Shown: positions 38,931 to 48,903 of the stretch, in pieces
Layout of the letters: each line of letters opens with the position of its first letter
Position numbering within the stretch: position 1 is the stretch's first letter
Position numbers and translations under genes: made by a program
The notes under the pieces: model-generated
Databases searched by the model: none
What the model saw: the letters and a program-made list of their open reading frames with translations, nothing else
What the model was told of the DNA's origin: nothing
Assembly: GCA_029255685.2 (NCBI GenBank)
Contig: CM055318.2
Span: 935,001-999,000, forward strand
Direction of reading: 5' to 3'
Length of the DNA: 64,000 nucleotides
Origin: Silene conica
Lineage: Eukaryota > Streptophyta > Magnoliopsida > Caryophyllales > Caryophyllaceae

Positions 38931-39181
38931 ATATTTACCAAATTGGGTATGTCCTCAGTCTTCGCACTATAATTGCACTAGAAATAATAACTTCGTTAAT
39001 ATTATCGATCACGGTTTAATTACTACTATCGGGGCAGCGAGATTTCCAACTTCGGCCGCTCGGAATCCCGGTGCCCTACACCCTGCTTTCGGATCCCCGA
39101 AGGTACCCAATTTTGTTTGTAAACATATTCATGTCCTTTAAACAAATACAACCCACGAGATAATAACTTAAAATTACAATG

Positions 39182-39420
39182 TCAATCGATACACTCATTA
39201 GTTGAAGCATAAAACTCAATATTTGCACCATTTGATCTCGTTGCAACACATGTATAGTGTACTGGTTCACCATTTTTTATCTTGAAAGACCATGTCATCT
39301 TTTCATTAGGTGAAATTGATAGGGTCGAAGCCGTATTTTTGTCCCGTCGAGCTACAATTTAATCGTAATGATTCTTGACACTCGTTAGTAATTGTTATAT
39401 GGTACTCCATCCTAACAATA
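39182..39420 (-). pseudogene. S-protein-homologue-like gene remnant 1
   Basis: The minus strand reads ITITNECQESLRLNC and SSTGQKYGFDP; a one-base shift leads into SISPNEKMTWSFKIKNGE and HYTCVATRSNGANIEFYAS, ending at a stop at 39182. The spacing of Asn, Cys, W-S-F and Y-x-C resembles the S-protein homologue (S1-type) family of small secreted plant proteins. It has no signal peptide, because the upstream side runs into a TA microsatellite. The family call is by eye and tentative. Confidence 0.4.
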
Positions 39421-39451
39421 ATGGATGGTATGGCATTTTATATGGTACTCG

Positions 39452-39557
<106 letters not shown>

Positions 39558-39948
39558 CGAGTATCTAATTATATTATGTCGAAATCTTGGCCTATATATA
39601 ACACGCATGTCATGAAATTAATGTCTAGAGAGTCAGGCAATTGGATGTTTATATAACTTTTGGATTTAAATTCTTGCTTTGATGAAAATATGTTTAGTTT
39701 GATTTAATGTCCATGCTTTTGTGTATATATAAGCAAACGGTTTAATAGTTATTATCAATTAAAGGTATAAGAAAAGGGGATACAATTTTTCAATTAATAC
39801 AAGTATATTTTATTTTTATTCCACGCGCTTAATTACAATTATGATTCCCAATCTTGTTGGTAATTAAACCAACTTTGGTTTTTCTTTAATTGTTGTTGTT
39901 GTTGTTGTTGTTGTGGTTGTTGTTGTTATTCCAAGCGCTTAATTACAA

Positions 39949-40300
39949 TTAATTATTATAAGGTTCGTTCCCATCGTTTAATCCAATATAAATCAGGAGA
40001 TTCTTACAAAAAAATAAAACGACAATAGACGATACAATGATTATTATTAGTAAAATTGGTATCGTTTTTAAAAGATAAAACTCAATATGTGCGAAATTTG
40101 GTTTATTTGCAACACAAGTATAGTTAACTGAGTCGCCTTGTGTTTGATTTTGGAAAGACCATTCTATGTGTCAACCGCGATAAATGTGATGATATAACTG
40201 TGGTTTGAGGTATGGATGTAGAAATTATAACATGAATGTCCTGAAAAAATAGGTTGGGAGATGCATTTTTGTATGTTAAAGAGAATGCAATCTGTATAGT
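39949..40300 (-). pseudogene. S-protein-homologue-like remnant 2 with a hydrophobic tail
   Basis: The minus strand from 40170 to 39949 reads HIEWSFQNQTQGDSVNYTCV, then ANKPNFAHIEFYLL, and continues as a strongly hydrophobic stretch (IPILLIIIIVSSIVVLFF) before a short tail ending EPYNN. The first part matches remnant 1 (W-S-F, Y-T-C-V-A, IEFY). An in-frame stop lies just upstream of HIE, so the gene is incomplete; fragments of the N-terminal part may extend to about 40300. A membrane anchor would be unusual for a secreted family, or the tail may be non-coding sequence read by chance. Confidence 0.35.
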
Positions 40301-40591
40301 TGGTGACTACTTATATCCGAAATCTTGTTAACGGCGAACATATTCGTCTAAGAGTAGTCTTAGACAATAAACAGGTTAAACAAAACAATTAGACAAAAAA
40401 AACAGAATGCAAAAACTGAATTAAGATTATTGCTCTCACAATTTCAGGAGTAATAAGGCGTAGGTAAGAGCACTTCTATCTGTATGAATTTAAGAATATG
40501 TACTAATATGGGATGAATGAACAACAATTAGGGTTAGTTTGTGAAATATTTGGTGATGGTGCATCATAAGAGATATGGGGCGTGTTAAATA

Positions 40592-40630
40592 TCGTCGACA
40601 CATTACTAATTATCGTCGACACATTAACAT
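40592..40630. repeat. MULE left terminal inverted repeat
   Basis: It contains two direct copies of ATCGTCGACACATTA about 20 bases apart. The pairing end is 47902-47939, where the second copy reads TATCGTCGACACAAATTAA. Confidence 0.88.
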
Positions 40631-40797
40631 GAAATGCCCATTTTGCCCCCCGCTATCCTCTATATCTACAACTTCATTTTCGGACTTGAAATTGTTATCG
40701 GGTTATTACGAAATTCAAAAACTCGGTTTTCTTTGAAAATACAAAAAACGGTTTTCTTTGGAAATACAAAAATCGGTGTGAAGAACGGTTTTCAACG

Positions 40798-43700
40798 ATG
40801 AGCGACAATGAAGAGGTAAGTTTACGATTTTAATTTGTTTGAAATTTACGATTTTTAGTTGTTTGAAATTTAGGATTTGTAATATTGTAGAACGGATTAG
40901 CGTAGATTCCCGAAGCCGGTTTGTTTTTAGAAAAAAAAAAAAAAAAAAAGGAAAAATTGTCGGATGAAGAAATTTTTCGTCCATGGTGGGTTGGGGACGA
41001 GTGGGATTTTCGTCCAGGGTGGGTGTGGGACGAAAATCCCACACGTCTGGACACGGTATGGGACGGCCACTCGTCACGTCTGGGACTGGTCTGGGACGAA
41101 CCAGTTCCACGTCCCAGACCTGTTCTGGACGTGCCACTTCTTTGTCCCAGACCTGTTCTGGACGTGAATGTTCTTTGTCCCTTGTTTTTTTTTTTTTTTT
41201 TTTTTAAAAAATTAACCGTAACCCTAACCCTAACCCTAACCCTAACCCTAACCCTAACCCCTAAACCGTAATCTTGAACGTAATTATCGAAACGTGTGCA
41301 GGTTTTTGATGATGGAGACGGTGTTGACTATTCTAGTCATTTTACGAGCGATAATATTTTTCTTTCGAGTCGAGATGGGTTTACTTGGGCATTTGCGATA
41401 GCATTGGGACTCGGGTTTGGAATTAAAAGAGCGAGCAACAAAAAAGTCGGTCGTCACACGAGTTTGAGACAGGACTATTTTCTTTGTCGGAATGGTGGAC
41501 GACCTCCCTTAAATGGTGATGCTGATACTTTGAGAAGGAGTAACACGGGTAGCACCTGGTGCAATTGCAAATTCAGAATGAAAGCTGTTGAGATAACAGA
41601 AGGTAGATGGAGGGTGGTCATGATTTGCGGGTATCATAATCACGGGTTTGTGACGTATAAGGATGGCGATAGATATCACGCACGGTTTGATGTAGAAGAG
41701 TTGGCTTTCATCGATGCCCAAGTTAGAGCTCATGTTACACCGGCTGTTATTAGTGCGGGTTTGCATCAGAGAAATCCAGAGAAGGCTAGGCCAAATCGGC
41801 GACAAATATACAATCGTTCTCAGAAAATAAGGGCCGAGGAAAGAGATGGGAGGAACCCGGCACAACAGATGTTGGCACTCGCGGTTCAGCATAAGTATGT
41901 CCATTTCTGGGTTACCGATCCGGAGGAAGACGAGCTTACCCACGTGTTCATGGCTCATCCCGAATCAGTTAAGATGTTTCGATCATACTACTATGTTGCG
42001 TTGATCGACTCCACCTACAAGACAAACTTGTACGGTCTTCCGCTAATTGAGATGGTGGGTGTTACACCGGTTGGGAAGAGCTTTGTGATCGCTTATGCGA
42101 TTGTTACTCATGAGTCCGAGGAGGGGTATGTTTGGGTTTTAGAGCGATTGAAGTCCCTTCTCAACGACGACGTTCAGCCTAACGTAATTGTCACAGATTT
42201 CGAACGGGGTTTATTGAAGGCGATTCCGACTGTTTTTCCTGATTCGGATCACTTGTTATGTCTTTGGCATATATATTCCAACGTGGAGACCAAAGCACTC
42301 AATATCACTGGCAAGGACAGTTTTGCTAAGTATGTAACTAGCGTATTGTTTAAGGCAGTTGTTGAGGCGGAGACCCGGGAGTTGTTCGATGTTGCGTGGA
42401 GCGAGCTTGTTAGGAAAGTTGCGCCTGTGGCGGCTTATGTTGAGGATCAATGGATCCCGCATGTGGAAAAATGGGCCAAGTATAGAACGAACAAGATAAT
42501 TCATTTCGGTAACACTACTACTTCTCGTGTTGAGTCGGCTCATGCAAATTTGAAGAAGTGGTTGAATAGCGCGAAACTGGCACTTGATAGGATTTGGATA
42601 CGTTTCCATTCGTTGTTGGAAACGCAACATGTTGAGATCCGACACGGTTGCAGTTATCTAGATCGGTACGGCTGACGGGTCTTCATCGATTGTTTTCCAG
42701 AATTACTTATAAAATATCGAAGGAAGGAATCATCGAAATGCGGGCAGAATTTGAAAGAGGCGCCAAGATGATGGAAGAGGATTTACCGGCCAATTGCGGA
42801 TGTGTGACGGCTACTACATTGGGGTTGCTATGTGCTTGTTCACTTCATCGCTTAGCTAATATTGGATGTCGAGTGCCTCTTGATGTGTTACATCCATTTT
42901 GGAGGAAGTTGGAGTACGATGGTTCTGAAGCGATGCCTACTTGTGACGATGCTCGAGTTGAGGAGTTGTTTGATGAAATTAGGAATGCAGACCCAAGTAT
43001 GAGATCCACCATGTTCGATGCCGTATACTCTCAGTTGCACCCGCACGAGGAGGATGTACGCGAGCCTAGAGTGAACGAGAACCCGAGAGGTCGTCCGAAA
43101 AAAGCAACTCGTAGAGAACCGTCCGCCGTTGAGCATGCACGGGTTCGGGTCAGCCAAGGTAGAGGTAGAGGTAGGGGTAGAGGTAGATCTTCTACGCCCG
43201 ATGGTTCGCAACGTAATGGTGCTGCATTCACTACTCCCCCTCGTTCTACTCCGAAGGGAGACGGTACTCCGTCGACAGCCCCCCGTACGACTCCGAAGGG
43301 AGTCGGTACTCCGTCATCGGGTTTCGGTACTCCGGCATCTACTGCGACTACGAGTTCGGGGAGTTTTACTGCATCGCATTGTGCACCTTTAGAGGTGAAT
43401 TACACCGTCGGCCAACCGAGGTACTTTCCCTATCTTGACTTTCTGCCTACATGGTTTCCACAGTATCTAGAAGCGTGGTTTGATCCTATTCCCGATGGTC
43501 ACTGTGGTTATCGAGTTATATCACATGCTTTACGGGGTGAGGGAAGTCATTTCACGATGGCTAGAACAGATTTGCTCCGAGAGATACGTAGTTCGGACAC
43601 GTACCGTGACGCCATTTATGGACAGTGCCGATTTGAGTCCATAGATGTTGGTAGAGTTACATTTATGGATCAGGTACCGTGCGGGAGGGAGCATTGGATG

Positions 43701-44024
43701 GACACTTTCGATCTATATGGATACGCTACGATGTACAATTGGGTGATATGTTGTGTTTCTGCTATGGACGATCGAGATGGGCGTCGAAATTGGGCAGGTA
43801 GTTTCACTTTCATGCCTTTACGAGCCCATATCGGAGTGCGTGCCCCTTACGGTGTCTTATGGGTATTACATGTGGGAAACCACTTTCTGAGGCTTCGGGT
43901 ACGTCCCCTGTCACCTATGCCACCGATAGCTCCTTGTTGGGAACACGATGGAAGTGTAGCTCATTACATAGATAACTATCGACATCAACTGTCAGCGTGG
44001 CGCCATTTAGAACCGCGTCCGTAG
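40798..44024 (+). CDS. MULE transposase with C-terminal OTU-type cysteine protease domain (one frameshift)
   Basis: Exon 1 (40798-40815) encodes MSDNEE and ends at GTAAGT; exon 2 starts at 41302 after TGCAG and continues in phase. The total is about 915 residues. Residues 30-125 resemble a FAR1-type DNA-binding domain (CNC then HNH). The MULE transposase core follows, with probable catalytic D at about 242 (LIDSTYKTN), D at about 305 (VTDFERGL) and E at about 417 (VESAHANLK). A Cys-rich CGC...CACSLH segment resembles a SWIM finger. After a Gly-Arg and Thr-Pro rich linker comes an OTU-like domain with D, C and H in the right order: PDGHCGYRVI (Cys codon 43503-43505) and HVGNHFL (His codon 43881-43883). 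A one-base shift near 42655 separates transposase core from finger and OTU domain. Confidence 0.85.
40816..41301 (+). other. Intron of the transposase gene, with A-tract/T-tract block and telomere-like repeats
   Basis: The borders are GTAAGT and TGTGCAG. Inside lie an A-tract (about 40929-40949), a GC-rich block full of GGGACGAA and TTCGTCC words (40975-41175), a T-tract (41182-41205), and then six to seven copies of AACCCT (41215-41262) shortly before the acceptor. A very similar block occurs at the other end of the element. Confidence 0.75.
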
Positions 44025-44105
44025 TTTTATTTGATGTACTTGTTGTTTTATTTAGTGTAATTTATTACTTATTACGTTTTTTAAAGTGTAACTTATTACG
44101 TAGTA

Positions 44106-44275
44106 TGAAAACTTACCGTTTTAATTTGATAATTTACCGTTTTTAATTTGAAATTTACCGTTTCAATTTGAAATTTACCGTTACAATTTTGAAATGTAAC
44201 CGTTACAATTTGAAATTTTAACCGTTACAATTTTGAAATGTAACCGTTACAATTTTGAAATGTAACCGTTGCACA
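44106..44275. repeat. Tandem repeat upstream of the MULE small gene
   Basis: About seven imperfect copies of a unit close to CCGTTACAATTTTGAAATGT, with 17-24 base period. It lies between the transposase stop and the TATA box of the next gene, a position suited to a promoter element. Confidence 0.8.
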
Positions 44276-44284
44276 ATGATTTCT

Positions 44285-44292
44285 TATAAATA
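44285..44292 (+). promoter_or_regulatory. Probable TATA box of the MULE small gene
   Basis: TATAAATA lies 68 bases before the chosen ATG, just behind the tandem repeat. The spacing fits a short 5' UTR. Confidence 0.55.
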
Positions 44293-44359
44293 AGGGTTGT
44301 TTGTTCAGTTTAATCACAACAACAACTATTATTCACTCCAAAAATTCAAAACTTTTATT

Positions 44360-44833
44360 ATGGCTCTTACAAACATTCAAAAAAACAGAGCTTATCAGTT
44401 TAGGATTGATCTTATAACAGATCAGTTCCCAGTTTTAGTTTCTCGCCTTGAACTAGTCATTCCAAGTGACACTGTATGGGATCTAGTAGAACATCCTCCA
44501 ATTGGCAACCTTTTTGGCATCCTACACGGACACCCCCACCGCAGTCCGACTGTTGCCGACGATGATGTTACTGATGACGTTGTAACTCAGAAGATGCACG
44601 AGTTTCGTAAGTTAAGGAGCGATTTCCTTGTCTATATCGAGCGTATACTAAACTTGATAGACTACGCAACGTTATCGGATTTATGTGCCGGTAGAGTCTT
44701 CAACCTAGGTAATGTCCATCTGCGCGTTTTAATGTTGTACGATCAATACGTTGCTAGCCAACCTGAAGAAATTGAAGCCGGAGATTACGAGGGAGATCTA
44801 GCTTCTTCATCTTCATCGTCCGAAGATAATTAA
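44360..44833 (+). CDS. Small MULE-encoded protein of unknown function
   Basis: I do not recognise this gene. From the Met of MALTNIQKNRAYQFR the frame gives 157 residues; the frame is open further upstream, but this ATG follows a TATA box at a normal distance. The middle part is mixed and probably folded (HEFRKLRSDFLVYIERIL, NLGNVHLRVLMLYDQYV), and the C-terminus is acidic and serine-rich (EEIEAGDYEGD, then a run of Ser, ending EDN). It has no membrane segment. Its place inside the MULE recalls the accessory gene of MuDR-type elements, but no sequence similarity to mudrB is claimed. Confidence 0.65.
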   Translation: MALTNIQKNRAYQFRIDLITDQFPVLVSRLELVIPSDTVWDLVEHPPIGNLFGILHGHPHRSPTVADDDVTDDVVTQKMHEFRKLRSDFLVYIERILNLIDYATLSDLCAGRVFNLGNVHLRVLMLYDQYVASQPEEIEAGDYEGDLASSSSSSEDN

Positions 44834-45123
44834 GATCTGTAACCTTATGTTCTATGTCGTTTATTTTATTTCGTTTTATGTTTTATTTTTTATTTTTTAT
44901 GTTTTATGTTTTATTTCGTATGTAGTTTTTATTTCGTATTAAGTTTAATTAATTTCGTACTACTAAAAAAAATTGTCATCTTTCTAATTTCTGATATGCG
45001 CTACGGATTACTAACAAATTACAGTAAAACATAAAAATAACCAAGTTACTAAATAAATTAAAAAAATCCAAAGATAGGAAAATTCGCTACAAACAAAATA
45101 AAATTCATAAACACACAACAAAA

Positions 45124-47109
45124 CTACACCCCCTCGTCATCATCACTATCTGAACTAGTGTAAATACCATCTTCTCTACGCTGAATGCGATCAGTCACAC
45201 TTCGCCGGGGGACTTTGTTCTTCTCAATGCGGCTCCGAGTAGTGTCTAGCATTGGTTTGTATGACTTCACAACTTTATTGTAGTAGGCTAACTTCTCCGC
45301 GTCATCCGTTATCTTCTCCGCATCGACGAGCTGAGCTAGCATATCTTGTGCACTCTGCAATTTCACAAACTACTATCAGAATACGTAAAAAAAATTAAGA
45401 AATAAAATATAATATTTAAACATATTTTACCTCAAGAGTGAAAGGGGCATCGGCACGTGGTTCGGGAGCCGAACTGTGGTAAGAATCAATGATCACCGGG
45501 TGAGAAACGAGGTTGTACCATCCCATATAATCTGAAGCGACCTCGCCAAAATAAGTGACGGGTGTCGACTTACGGGCAAGCTGAGTAACGTGATCGTCCC
45601 AACAATCCCATAAACCTTCGCCAACCCCACCTACCCTAACATCGTAATCTCGTCCCGATGCAGGCCGGTACGCCTCCAACGGCATAATAGGATTGGGTAT
45701 AACTTGCACATACCCAAACTGCCGTAAACACCGATCGGGCTGGTACATCTCAGCTATGTCCATGAACTGGATGCATCCGCAGTACAGAGTACGAGGATGA
45801 AGCACATCCTGACGCGGCCCATACGGCTCCCACCTGACTGAAGCATGATTAAGACCATCTAAAATCCTACGATATTCCATCAACCTCTCTGCAGTCTGCG
45901 GGAAAGCCCCAACTTGTCTCCAACAACAAGCCCGACACTGGGTATCATCAATGACTAGTGGTTGATCTGGTCTAAACATAGGGAAGTACTCATAGATCCA
46001 GGACTGTAACAGAGTCATGCAACCACCAATAGTCTTCACACCAGCCCGTGAAGCTATACCCAACTGCCGGTACATAAAGGCTAGCGTACCGGCACCCCAA
46101 GCAAAATCAGTAACCTCAGTAGGATCATGCAATAAGGGTAACAGCTGGGGACGTAACCTATCGCCTGATTTGTCGACGAAAAGTGTCGACCCCAAAACCA
46201 CAGCGAAGAACCCCTGAGCGGCAACAAAGTCACAACTCCTCCTCGCCATCTCCAGAGTCGAGTCCACCAACAGACCCCCACTCTTGTAAATAGGGACCCT
46301 CTTATTAGGATCCAAGGGCAGCCTAAGGCCTTCCTCTGACCTCGAAAAAAAGCAACAAGCATGGATAATAGGATCCGCCATCCTCCCATCTTCACTATTA
46401 ACCCGACAACTTCGACCATCTACCCGAACACCTAAGATTTGCGCGACATCATGAAGGAGTATGCTGATCTCCCCAAAAGGCATGTGGAAGCTGTTGGTGT
46501 CGGGTTGCCACCTCTCAACGAAAGCAGAAATAAGCGGCATGTTAAAATACTCGGTCATGGAACCAACAAGGTGAGCAAGACCACTACCGTCATACATAGT
46601 CTGAACGGTCGGAGATAGTGGCCAGTTAGTCAACACCTTCCCCTTACCGAATCTATGGTAACCCGTCAACACTGGTCGACCTACATCGCTAGGCGTCGTC
46701 CATAACTGGTTGGCGATATGCCCAAAAAGCTCGGAATCACGGAACAAACAGTTGGGCCTCCAGGAACAGGACGGGTAGCCACCCAAGAAGTATCCTTAGC
46801 GGACCTCTTCTTCTTCGGAGCCGCTACACTACTAGAACCCTCCTCAGCCACAAAACAACCGTCACCCCGTCTACGGGGACCCCTCCTAACCCGCTCCTCA
46901 GCCCCAACCCTCTCCGAACCCCTCTCCTCAACCCGATCCTCAACCCGCTCCTCAACCCGCTCCTCAGAACCGTGCACTCCCGACTCGTCGGCTAAAATCT
47001 CTACAGCAGCAGCTAAATCCTCCGGCTCAAACCGTAACTGTTTCCCAGCCCGTGCTGATGCTGTCACCTTTCGACCTCTCACATTTCTGTCATTTCCTCC
47101 CCCGGCCAT
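45124..47109 (-). CDS. Plant mobile domain (PMD) protein of the MULE (one frameshift)
   Basis: It starts at 47109 (MAGGGNDRNVRGRK). Exon 1 runs to 45431, where GAG is followed by GTAAAA; exon 2 is 45354-45124 after TTGCAG, in phase, and ends TSSDSDDDEGV. The N-terminus has a repeated Glu-Arg-Val region (EERVEERVEDRVEERG). Then GGPTVCSVIPSF, GHIANQLWTT, GRPVLTGYHRFGK and FHMPFGEISILLHDVAQILG match the plant mobile domain, also called aminotransferase-like PMD. A one-base loss in a T run near 46725 breaks the frame between IPSF and GHIANQ. PMD proteins occur both in MULEs and as host MAIN/MAIL-type genes; here the inverted ends place it in the element. Confidence 0.8.
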
Positions 47110-47221
47110 CTATTCACAAAATAATTACACATTTTAGAATAAAAATTATTCGTTATTACGTTAACTAACCAAGACGGAAATAATAAAATTATTTTTTAAA
47201 AAAAATAAAAAAAATATTTAC

Positions 47222-47308
47222 TAAACCCTAACCCTAAACCCTAAAGGAAAACCCTTAACCCTCAACCCAAATTTATAAGAAAAACCCTAAACCCTAAACC
47301 CTAATCCC

Positions 47309-47351
<43 letters not shown>

Positions 47352-47544
47352 GACGAAAAACAGACCCGTCCCCAACCAACCCCAGACGAACATGGTGTTC
47401 GTCCGTGCCCCTCCCCAGACGAACGAACACCACGTCCCCCCCCAGACGAAGACAACCCACGTCCCACCCCCACCCCAGACGAACGGTCAGTTCGTCCGAT
47501 ACCATCCCCAGCCGGCCCTGTTCCTCGTCCCAATTTGTTTCAGC

Positions 47545-47578
<34 letters not shown>
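47222..47578. repeat. Telomere-like repeats and A-tract/T-tract block at the right end of the MULE
   Basis: Telomere-like CCCTAAA and CCCTAA words (47222-47312) are followed by an A-tract (about 47313-47347), a GC-rich block with GACGAAC and GTTCGTC words (47349-47545), and a T-tract (47546-47578). The GACGAACA/TGTTCGTC and GACGAAC/GTTCGTC pairs can form hairpins. Upstream of the PMD start in minus sense, a GTATGT near 47738 could be the donor of a 5' UTR intron holding this block. That intron is inferred by analogy with the transposase gene. Confidence 0.75.
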
Positions 47579-47939
47579 CGAATTCGACACATAACCGGAT
47601 CAATCACTACTAAAATCCAACAATCAAACTACAATTCAATCCTAATTCCGTACAAAACTAAGGCATCTATCCTAATTCCGTTTCTAATCTATCAAATTAA
47701 CAAAAACATAACATATAAACAAAAGTAAAGAATACATACCGTGTTCAAGTTTCGGAATTGAGACGGAAAAATTGTTGTTGCAAAAATACGGTTTTTGAAT
47801 TTGAATTTGAATTTGAATTTTGTTGAATGAAAAATGAGTTACTTTTAATTGAATATAAAAGAAAAAGGAAAGGGGATGGGAGGGGTAGTTTAGGTAGTTC
47901 ATTAATTTGTGTCGACGATATTTAGTAATGTGTCGACGA

Positions 47940-48390
47940 CGTATAGTAGGTTGGATATTAATAGTAGAAGGCTGTTGTCAGAAGTCATAAGTCACAATAA
48001 TATGATCTGTCATCCGTGAGTGATTGTGCCAAGTTTGTGGGACTACTGAAGACGAGATGGTGAGAAAGGGGTTAAAACTCAAAAACTGAATTAAGATTAT
48101 TGCTGTCACAATTTCACGAGTAATAAATAAATAAATAAATAAATAATTACAACCTTATGAATATATATGTACAAATAAATAAGTAAATAATTACAACCAT
48201 CCATATTTACACGCACCTATATGAATATATGTACAAATAAATAAGTAAATAATTACAACCATCCATATTTACACGCACCTATATGAATATATGTACAAAT
48301 AAATAAGTAAATAATTACAACCATATTCTATATGAATTTATTTATTTGTATATACAAATAAATAAATAACTACAACCATATTCCATATTT
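47940..48390. other. Spacer with a tandem repeat of about 65 bases
   Basis: There is no gene. An AAAT microsatellite (48129-48150) leads into two and a half copies of a unit containing AAATAATTACAACCATCCAT and CACGCACCTATATGAATATA (48150-48390). A stretch at about 48078-48127 (AAAACTGAATTAAGATTATT) also occurs on the other side of the MULE at about 40409-40455. Confidence 0.75.
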
Positions 48391-48391
48391 A

Positions 48392-48903
48392 CTACACTAA
48401 GGAGACGACTATGGCAACCAGAGTTGCCAACAGGACACCGGCCAGTATGGCTATAGCCCTACTGGCCGATTCGGGCATTATCAGCCCGCAGAAGAGGAGT
48501 GCCGCCGCAACTCCGTTAACTCTGACCACAACAACCCCCTCGGTTGTTGTTGGAGGGGTAGGAAAGTTGACCTGACAGATCGTTTGTATGGTTAAGAGAA
48601 GAAAGGCAATTGCCAGTTCGGGGGTCATTTGAACCATCAAAGAACCCCAAAACCTGTTAGCAATTGCCCCCACCCCGTTCAAATAACGATAAAAACTGTT
48701 AGCTAGTTCCCCCACCCCCATTTTCTGAAGAAAATGGGGAGTGTCAGTGTCACTGTTAGCTAGTTCCCCCACCCCCACTTTTGGCGTCATTTTTTGACAT
48801 AACACGATACATTTTTTCCTATCTCACCAATTTTCTTTAGGCTGTCCAGGACGGCACTGCGATCACCAGAAGACCCTGACATAATGATTGAAGAAGTTGA
48901 CAT
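48392..48903 (-). pseudogene. Small membrane protein family, chimeric copy at the duplication junction
   Basis: The N-terminal part (48780-48903) is nearly identical to copy A of unit 1, while the C-terminal part (48392-48640) is a diverged, more GC-rich paralogue: TPELAIAFLLLTIQTICQVN, FPTPPTTTEGVVVVRV and a hydrophobic tail with three segments. Between them lies a short inserted tract with direct repeats and a hairpin (48660-48777). One open frame of 137 residues spans the C-terminal part and the insert, but the normal N-terminus is in another frame, as in copy A. The structure is what unequal crossing-over between two family members would leave. Confidence 0.6.
48716..48739. repeat. Perfect hairpin at the duplication junction
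   Basis: Arms CCCCATTTTC and GAAAATGGGG around TGAA. Direct copies of TTAGCTAGTTCCCCCACCCC flank it (about 48699 and 48756), with a related TTAGCAATTGCCCCCACCCC near 48658. Confidence 0.9.

Larger units (their letters stand above)
40592..47939. mobile_element. Autonomous-type Mutator-like element (MULE), 7.3 kb, three genes
   Basis: The inverted ends are about 40 bases long: TCGTCGACACATTACTAA, then a second TATCGTCGACACA at each end, at 40592-40630 and 47902-47939. Between them lie a transposase-OTU gene (plus), a small gene (plus) and a plant mobile domain gene (minus), arranged so that the two large genes start near the ends and point inward. No clean 9-base target duplication is visible, so the insertion is old or its flanks have changed. 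Two single-base frameshifts interrupt the large genes. Unit 2 would carry its counterpart beyond the window, if the element predates the duplication. Confidence 0.88.

Noticed and set aside
40583-47948. Nine-base target duplication of the large MULE
   Set aside because: The bases outside the inverted ends agree at only about five of nine positions, so no duplication is claimed.
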